Source: a bacterium
GTDB taxonomy: Bacteria; Spirochaetota; UBA4802; UBA5550
DNA: 10,543 bases
Reading direction: 5' to 3'
Assembly: GCA_024224995.1 (NCBI GenBank)
Contig: JAAENB010000648.1
Span: 1 to 10,543 of the forward strand
Position 1 is the first letter of the stretch, and each line of letters begins with the position of its first letter. A model generated the notes under the pieces. The model made no database searches and was not told the origin of the DNA. It worked only from the letters and a program-made list of their open reading frames with translations. Below, piece by piece: positions 6,597-10,543 of the stretch. A program made the position numbers and the translations under genes.

Positions 6597-7742
6597 TTAA
6601 AAATATGAATCATTGGAAACGGCCCGCGTGTCACTATATAATGGATCAATGGAACGCAGGTATTTCTGGTGCTGATACCACACAGAGATGTGTTTGGTAG
6701 CGGTGACGCCAAAGACAAATTTGTCATTGTCATCAATAGCGGAGAAGAAGCCGAGGTCGAAATGTTCGAGTTGAAACGTTTCAGGGTATACATTGAAACG
6801 GATCTTATAGCTTTCCGTACCATTGATAATGAGGGAAAAGAGCAATCTATCGTCGCGGTCGAAAAACACACCAGCCGAAGCCCGGATTTTTTCCCTGTAC
6901 GGAGTATCCAGACCATAAACAGGATCAAAGGGTTTGGTAACGGCAATCCCAAAGGAGATAGAAACACTGTCGGTTTCATTAACTTTGAAAGAAAGCCCGC
7001 CCATATAATGCATACCAATGTAGGCAAAGGGGCGGATGGAATGACCAAACAGGAAGGGTCTAAAAACATAGTTCGAGCCCGCGTTCACGATCTTTGATTG
7101 CGATAAGTTGAACATGGGCTGCCCGCTCCAGTTTCTCATTTGCAAAGTGTGATGGAAGAAATTAGCAACATCATCATTCATGAACATCAGGTTGCCCACA
7201 AGGTCGAATATGTAAAGATCGGCAATATGATCATGGCTGGTAACAAAACTGTTTGTGGATTCAATAGCTTCATTCCCGAGACGCGCGGCATAGGTCGTAA
7301 TGAACGCGCAGGCATAGGGAAAAAGGGTGTTGTTGTATTCATACCATTCGGCCAGTTTTCTGAAGTCGTAGCCCCCGCCGATCATATGAAGAGTGACATT
7401 TGGCATAACCCGTTCGCTGGCGAATTCATCCCGGAAGAATTTTTTAAAACCACCATCCTGCGTAATGGAATTGAAGGGGTTTTTGATCCTGTTAAAAACA
7501 ATCCGGTGATTTTTGTAGTAATTTTCCTGAGTAAAGGCAGCGGGAACCTGGCTGGTATCGAAAGCAGCGTTCATATAATAGGTGACAGGATAGAATTCGA
7601 ATTTACCGGTATCTTCAGCTTTGTATACAATGAACCTGTCGTCGTCGTCATCAGCGGCCTGGAGTATAGAAGGGACGGTGCTGTGTAAAATTATACAAAG
7701 TAAAATCGCAAGAAGATTGAATGTTTTAAACCCGGGCCGCAT
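6597..7742 (-). CDS. Signal-peptide protein, predicted outer-membrane, unknown function
   Basis: A 381-residue protein. A Sec signal peptide covers about residues 1-29 (core LLAILLCIIL, cleavage near LQA-A30), followed by a run of five aspartates. Residues ~118-190 are His- and acid-rich and helical (LHMIGGGYDFRKLAEWYEYN, NEAIE, then HDHIADLYIFDLVGNLMF). This pattern recalls YfiM/DUF3943-like outer-membrane families, but I cannot assign one. Residues ~225-355 alternate hydrophobic and polar residues and end strands with aromatic residues, consistent with beta strands of a barrel. An AAGG lies nine bases before the ATG. The sigma factor gene starts about 60 bases downstream, so it could share the operon. 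Two long open frames on the opposite strand lack a signal peptide or any recognisable domain. Confidence 0.75.
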   Translation of the reverse strand: MRPGFKTFNLLAILLCIILHSTVPSILQAADDDDDRFIVYKAEDTGKFEFYPVTYYMNAAFDTSQVPAAFTQENYYKNHRIVFNRIKNPFNSITQDGGFKKFFRDEFASERVMPNVTLHMIGGGYDFRKLAEWYEYNNTLFPYACAFITTYAARLGNEAIESTNSFVTSHDHIADLYIFDLVGNLMFMNDDVANFFHHTLQMRNWSGQPMFNLSQSKIVNAGSNYVFRPFLFGHSIRPFAYIGMHYMGGLSFKVNETDSVSISFGIAVTKPFDPVYGLDTPYREKIRASAGVFFDRDDRLLFSLIINGTESYKIRFNVYPETFQLEHFDLGFFSAIDDNDKFVFGVTATKHISVWYQHQKYLRSIDPLYSDTRAVSNDSYF

Positions 7743-7797
7743 TTCATTTTACCTTTTTTGTATAAACAAAGGCTACAGGTGTAAGATAATTATCATA

Positions 7798-7932
7798 GTG
7801 GGAAAGGTCAAATTAGAGGGAAAAAAAACGCATTTATTGCTCTAATTTAGTGTGATTATGTCACATTATTGAGTAAAATAGCTGAATTTTCACATTAATT
7901 TTTTTGCTTTACTCAAAACCGTATTATCCCAC
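7798..7932. other. Cluster of inverted repeats in the divergent intergenic region
   Basis: Four perfect inverted repeats are nested or side by side. GTGGGA (7798-7803) pairs with TCCCAC (7927-7932). Inside it lie AAATTAGAG (7810-7818) with CTCTAATTT (7840-7848), TGTGA (7851-7855) with TCACA (7861-7865), and TTGAGTAAA (7869-7877) with TTTACTCAA (7908-7916). Drawn as RNA this gives three arms closed by an outer stem. As DNA the repeats could be operators for the two divergent genes. No known riboswitch or sRNA is recognised. The remainder of 7743-7976 is AT-rich and shows no clear promoter. Confidence 0.5.
7851..7865. promoter_or_regulatory. Candidate palindromic operator TGTGA-N5-TCACA
   Basis: TGTGATTATGTCACA is an inverted repeat with half-sites like those bound by CRP/FNR-family regulators, but with a 5-base instead of the usual 6-base (CRP) or 4-base (FNR) spacer. 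It lies between the divergent outer-membrane-type gene and the rRNA methyltransferase gene and could serve either. Inferred from the half-site pattern only. Confidence 0.3.
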
Positions 7933-7976
7933 AAGATGCCGTATTAAAAGATGAAACTCGAAATGTGGGAAGAATA

Positions 7977-9128
7977 ATGAAAAAGAAGAAAAAACGATAT
8001 TTTACTGAGCTGGCGGAAAAGTACAGGGGAGCGGGCGTAACCCCGCAGTGTAAGCATTTTGAGAAATGCGGTGGATGTATGTTCCAGGATCTATCTTATG
8101 AAAACCAGCTCCTGTTAAAAAAAGAATATTTAAATACTCTTTTTGAGGGAGTAACGGAAATTGAAGAAGTCTATCCGTCCAGTCCTTTTCAATACAGGAA
8201 CAGGATGGATATGGTAACTGCTTTTGGAAAATTTGGCCTGCGGGAAGCGGGAAGTTATAAATTTGTGGTAGATATAGAGTCATGCGCCATTATGCAGGAA
8301 AAAGCAGGCAGTCTTTTTACAAAGCTGGGGCCGTTGGTAAAGGAGATTGAAGGCTATAATTATCTGAATCATGAAGGGTATCTTCGGTATGTGATCTTTC
8401 GGCAGGCATTCTTTTCGAAAGAGTTAATGGTAAACTTTGTAATCGCGGATAGAGAGAACAGGCTGGGACCGGTAATAGCGGCCATTGAGGATGAGGTAGA
8501 TTCAATATCATTGCTGTTTAATGACGGCCTGGCAGATACGAGTTTTGGAGAAGTGAGCGAGACCATAAAAAAAGGATACATTGAAGAATCCTTTGATGAT
8601 ACGAAATATAAAATCACTCCGAATTCTTTTTTCCAGTCAAATTCGGATATTGCCCGGATAATGTACAGAGAGATACGAAAAGAAACCGAAGGCCGCACTC
8701 TTGATCTATACTCCGGTGTGGGAAGTATATCGCTATTCGTGGCCGATAAAGCGGAAAGCGTAACCGGGGTAGAGTTTGTCGCGGAAGCAGTGGAAACAGC
8801 CAACGAAAATAAGAAAATAAACGGCGTCGCTAACGTTGATTTTGTCTGTGAAGATTCCAGGATATTTCTCCGGGACATGGAAGAATATATACCGGGATAT
8901 TACGACACCCTCATACTGGACCCGCCCCGGAGCGGGATCAATCCCCGGATGTTAAAATATCTCAATATGATGGCACCTAAAAAGATCGTGTATATGTCCT
9001 GCAACCCGGCAGCGTTCAGGTCCGATCTTGACGGACTCGAAGGATACACGCTTGAACGCTTCGAAGCATATGACATGTTTCCCCAGACTCCCCATGTGGA
9101 AGCCCTGGCTGTATTGGTGAAGAGGTGA
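7977..9128 (+). CDS. rlmD: 23S rRNA (uracil-5-)-methyltransferase, RlmD-type
   Basis: A 383-residue protein from the ATG at 7977, which has a GGGAAGA ribosome binding site; an in-frame GTG at 7965 overlaps that site and is less likely. It transfers a methyl group from SAM to C5 of a uridine in 23S rRNA. Cysteines C25, C31, C34 (C-x5-CGGC) and C103 are the expected [4Fe-4S] ligands. The SAM motif is TLDLYSGVGSISL (about 241-253), LILDPPRSG is at 312-320, the catalytic nucleophile is C342 in YMSCNP, and the general base is E375 in HVEALAVL. It lacks the N-terminal TRAM domain of E. coli RlmD, so it is shorter; the Cys spacing is RlmD-like rather than RlmC-like. The exact target uridine (747, 1939 or both) cannot be told. 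A second RNA methyltransferase gene follows on the same strand. Confidence 0.88.
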   Translation: MKKKKKRYFTELAEKYRGAGVTPQCKHFEKCGGCMFQDLSYENQLLLKKEYLNTLFEGVTEIEEVYPSSPFQYRNRMDMVTAFGKFGLREAGSYKFVVDIESCAIMQEKAGSLFTKLGPLVKEIEGYNYLNHEGYLRYVIFRQAFFSKELMVNFVIADRENRLGPVIAAIEDEVDSISLLFNDGLADTSFGEVSETIKKGYIEESFDDTKYKITPNSFFQSNSDIARIMYREIRKETEGRTLDLYSGVGSISLFVADKAESVTGVEFVAEAVETANENKKINGVANVDFVCEDSRIFLRDMEEYIPGYYDTLILDPPRSGINPRMLKYLNMMAPKKIVYMSCNPAAFRSDLDGLEGYTLERFEAYDMFPQTPHVEALAVLVKR

Positions 9129-9164
9129 TCGGTGGCCCTTTGGGCCGGGTGATCGGGTAATCGG
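9125..9164. repeat. Short direct repeats and hairpin between the methyltransferase genes
   Basis: GTGATCGG occurs at 9125-9132 and 9149-9156, and a one-mismatch copy GTAATCGG follows directly at 9157-9164. Between the first two lies a hairpin GGCCC-TTT-GGGCC (9134-9146). The block overlaps the end of the first gene and fills most of the 65-base spacer. There is no T tract, so it is not an obvious terminator. It looks like a remnant of a small repeat element. Confidence 0.5.
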
Positions 9165-9193
9165 TGAGGAGAAAGGGAGAGAACGGAGATTTG

Positions 9194-10402
9194 ATGGAAG
9201 AGAGAAATAATATAAGTAAAGGGCTTGCGCGGAGAATAAAGCAGCATGTGAATGCGAAGGAGCACCAGTTTTTTGCCATAGTGCAGCCGGGGTTTGAGGA
9301 GACAGCGAAGCGGGAGCTGGGAACAATAGGAATAGAGAAATTTGTTGATATCATGCCTGGAGGAGTTGAATTTTCCGCAAGGCTTGAAGGGTGCTGGAAG
9401 GTTAATATTTGCTCCCGGACAATATCCCGCCTTCTTATGAGATTATTTGGTTTTAAAGCGGATCATTTTGACCGCTTGCAGAAAAAGGTCCGGGAGTTTC
9501 CCTGGGAGCTCTATTTAAACGAAGGAATGACCGTTTCATTCTCAATAAAAGCCCGTAACTCGAAGTTGTATCATACGGGCAGGATAGAAGAAGAATTCAG
9601 GAAAGCAATTAGCGCGAGGCTCAAGGAATACGGGATTTCTCTTTCTTTTAGTGATAAAAAACAAGAGGAAGGGACGCAGCAGGTGTTTATCCGTTTTGAA
9701 AAAGATATCTGTACCGTAAGCCTGGATACAAGCGGAGGCCTGCTCTATAAAAGAGGAAACAAGCAGTATGTAACAGAAGCAGTCATAAGAGAAACAACAG
9801 CAGCCTTGATCCTGCATGAAGCGAATATTATAAACTATGATATTCTGCTCGATCCAATGTGCGGAGCAGGGACATTTTCACTTGAGGCAGCCGGGATTTT
9901 TATGAATCAATATCCTAATTTAGAGAGAGACTTTATTTTTAAACAATGGCCCGGTTTTCGCCCGGCAGCATATAATCACCTGAAACAAACTCTCGCGGAA
10001 GAAGAATCCGGGGCCAATTCAGCGGAAAAAACCATCTTTTCCTCCGATATTGACGCCGACGCCGTAGCCGTGGCGGAAAAGAATTTCAGCGAATCCGGGC
10101 TCCTGCCGGGATCAATACTTGACATTAAACAAAGAGCTCTAAGCGATATTGCTGATATACCTTCCGGCAGGAAATGCCTCATTGTACTAAACCCCCCATA
10201 CGGAAACCGGCTCAACACAGTAAATGTCAAAGCCCTGTATCGAGAGATCGGCACTATAATCCGTGAAAAATACCCTCAATGCGCCTATGCGATAATTTCC
10301 CCCGGAGTAGAATACGAAAAGATTATGTCTCTTCCTTATGATAAAAAGATATTATTCATGAACGGCGGCATCAAAGTAGGGGTTGTTTTTAAGAGCACCT
10401 GA
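9194..10402 (+). CDS. THUMP-domain class I SAM-dependent RNA methyltransferase (RlmL/YpsC-like)
   Basis: A 402-residue protein from the ATG at 9194, chosen because GGAG ends five bases upstream; an in-frame GTG at 9164 would add ten residues with no site. Residues ~26-185 form the ferredoxin-like plus THUMP RNA-binding region (FFAIVQPGFEETAKREL, then FIRFEKDICTVSLDTSG). YKRGNKQY and the following ETTAALIL helix lead to the methyltransferase fold: SAM motif LLDPMCGAGTFSLEAA (about 218-233), the acidic strand SSDID (284-288), and catalytic NPPYG (333-337). This NPPY signature fits guanine-N2 methylation in rRNA, as known for the N-terminal half of E. coli RlmL; the second RlmK half is absent, as in YpsC of Bacillus. 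It is often misnamed a DNA N6-adenine methylase. Probably cotranscribed with the upstream methyltransferase. Confidence 0.87.
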   Translation: MEERNNISKGLARRIKQHVNAKEHQFFAIVQPGFEETAKRELGTIGIEKFVDIMPGGVEFSARLEGCWKVNICSRTISRLLMRLFGFKADHFDRLQKKVREFPWELYLNEGMTVSFSIKARNSKLYHTGRIEEEFRKAISARLKEYGISLSFSDKKQEEGTQQVFIRFEKDICTVSLDTSGGLLYKRGNKQYVTEAVIRETTAALILHEANIINYDILLDPMCGAGTFSLEAAGIFMNQYPNLERDFIFKQWPGFRPAAYNHLKQTLAEEESGANSAEKTIFSSDIDADAVAVAEKNFSESGLLPGSILDIKQRALSDIADIPSGRKCLIVLNPPYGNRLNTVNVKALYREIGTIIREKYPQCAYAIISPGVEYEKIMSLPYDKKILFMNGGIKVGVVFKST

Positions 10403-10417
10403 CCCTGCGAAGCAGGG
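10403..10417 (+). repeat. Hairpin directly after the methyltransferase stop codon
   Basis: CCCTGC (10403-10408) pairs with GCAGGG (10412-10417) around a GAA loop and is followed by five A residues, not T. On the plus strand it is therefore not a classic terminator. It begins on the base after the stop codon and could instead protect the mRNA 3' end, or be one end of the repeat element that follows. Confidence 0.45.
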
Positions 10418-10461
10418 AAAAATACGGAAGAAACTGCGGTTTACAATGGGCCAATTCCATC

Positions 10462-10529
10462 GGGGTGCGACCCCTGCGAGGGGATTTAGACCGGGGCTCT
10501 GTTCTGCTCCCGGGGTTAAAAACCCCGGG
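10462..10529. repeat. GC-rich palindromic repeat block, continuing past the window
   Basis: Three perfect short palindromes follow one another. GGGGT-GCG-ACCCC (10462-10474) overlaps CCCC-TGCGA-GGGG (10471-10483), so the two hairpins exclude each other. CCCGGGGTT-AAA-AACCCCGGG (10509-10529) is a 9-bp stem. CCGGGG also recurs at 10491. The block is markedly richer in GC than the genes around it and contains no open reading frame I would support. It resembles dispersed intergenic repeats more than a gene. Confidence 0.55.
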
Positions 10530-10543
10530 CTACATGACTACAC

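Noticed and set aside
6560..7069. Minus-strand 169-codon frame overlapping the end of the predicted outer-membrane gene
   Set aside because: A shifted frame of the same gene; a Ser/Leu/Pro-rich translation without recognisable start signals.
6669..7688. Two plus-strand open frames (6669-7097 and 7140-7688) opposite the outer-membrane-type gene
   Set aside because: They have no signal, domain or ribosome binding site I can support, while the opposite strand gives one continuous 381-residue protein with a clear signal peptide and strand pattern.
8369..8878. Minus-strand open frame of 169 codons inside the m5U methyltransferase gene
   Set aside because: It lies entirely antisense to a gene with all catalytic motifs present, and its Ser-rich low-complexity translation is typical of a shadow frame.
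10462..10529. CRISPR-like repeat array at the window end
   Set aside because: The palindromes differ in sequence and there are no regularly spaced identical repeats or cas genes.

Overview
The window reads as a contiguous chromosomal stretch of a diderm (Gram-negative-type) bacterium, perhaps a spirochaete or a related environmental lineage. The reasons are indirect. There are three predicted lipoproteins, two with relaxed lipoboxes. There are signal-peptide envelope proteins, a secreted CsgG-like/DUF5683 protein encoded beside an ECF sigma factor, an LVIVD-repeat lipoprotein, and a moderately AT-rich composition with AT-rich intergenic DNA. No taxonomic marker gene is present, so the lineage is inference. 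Nothing looks like a phage, plasmid, CRISPR locus or classical insertion sequence.

Layout. Bases 1-120 hold the 3' part of a degenerate tRNA-Arg(ACG)-like sequence and a strong rho-independent terminator. Bases 168-1886 (+) encode a B12-binding radical SAM protein with a DUF4080-type C-terminus, of unknown substrate. A perfect GC-rich palindrome fills the convergent gap after it. From 7742 down to 1936 all genes lie on the minus strand. In transcription order they are: a signal-peptide protein predicted to be outer-membrane; an ECF sigma factor; a single-pass membrane protein, translationally coupled to sigma and probably its regulator; a secreted CsgG-like/DUF5683 protein one base further on; an LVIVD beta-propeller lipoprotein; a long terminator hairpin; then two small lipoproteins. 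A divergent intergenic region (7743-7976) is rich in inverted repeats. From 7977 on the plus strand there are two RNA methyltransferases: a RlmD-type 23S rRNA m5U methyltransferase with an Fe-S cluster, and a THUMP-domain/NPPY methyltransferase of the RlmL/YpsC type. Bases 10403-10543 carry several short GC-rich palindromes that look like a dispersed repeat element.

How the genes may work together. The minus-strand block is best read as an envelope-sensing and envelope-building locus. The sigma factor would be held by the coupled membrane protein. That protein has no visible zinc-binding anti-sigma motif; instead its outer part looks like the CsgG/TolB-type alpha/beta fold also found in the next, secreted gene product. 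The lipoproteins and the predicted outer-membrane protein could be structural outputs of this circuit. The two methyltransferases are housekeeping rRNA-modification genes, and the radical SAM gene stands alone. No stretch longer than 300 bases lacks a gene.
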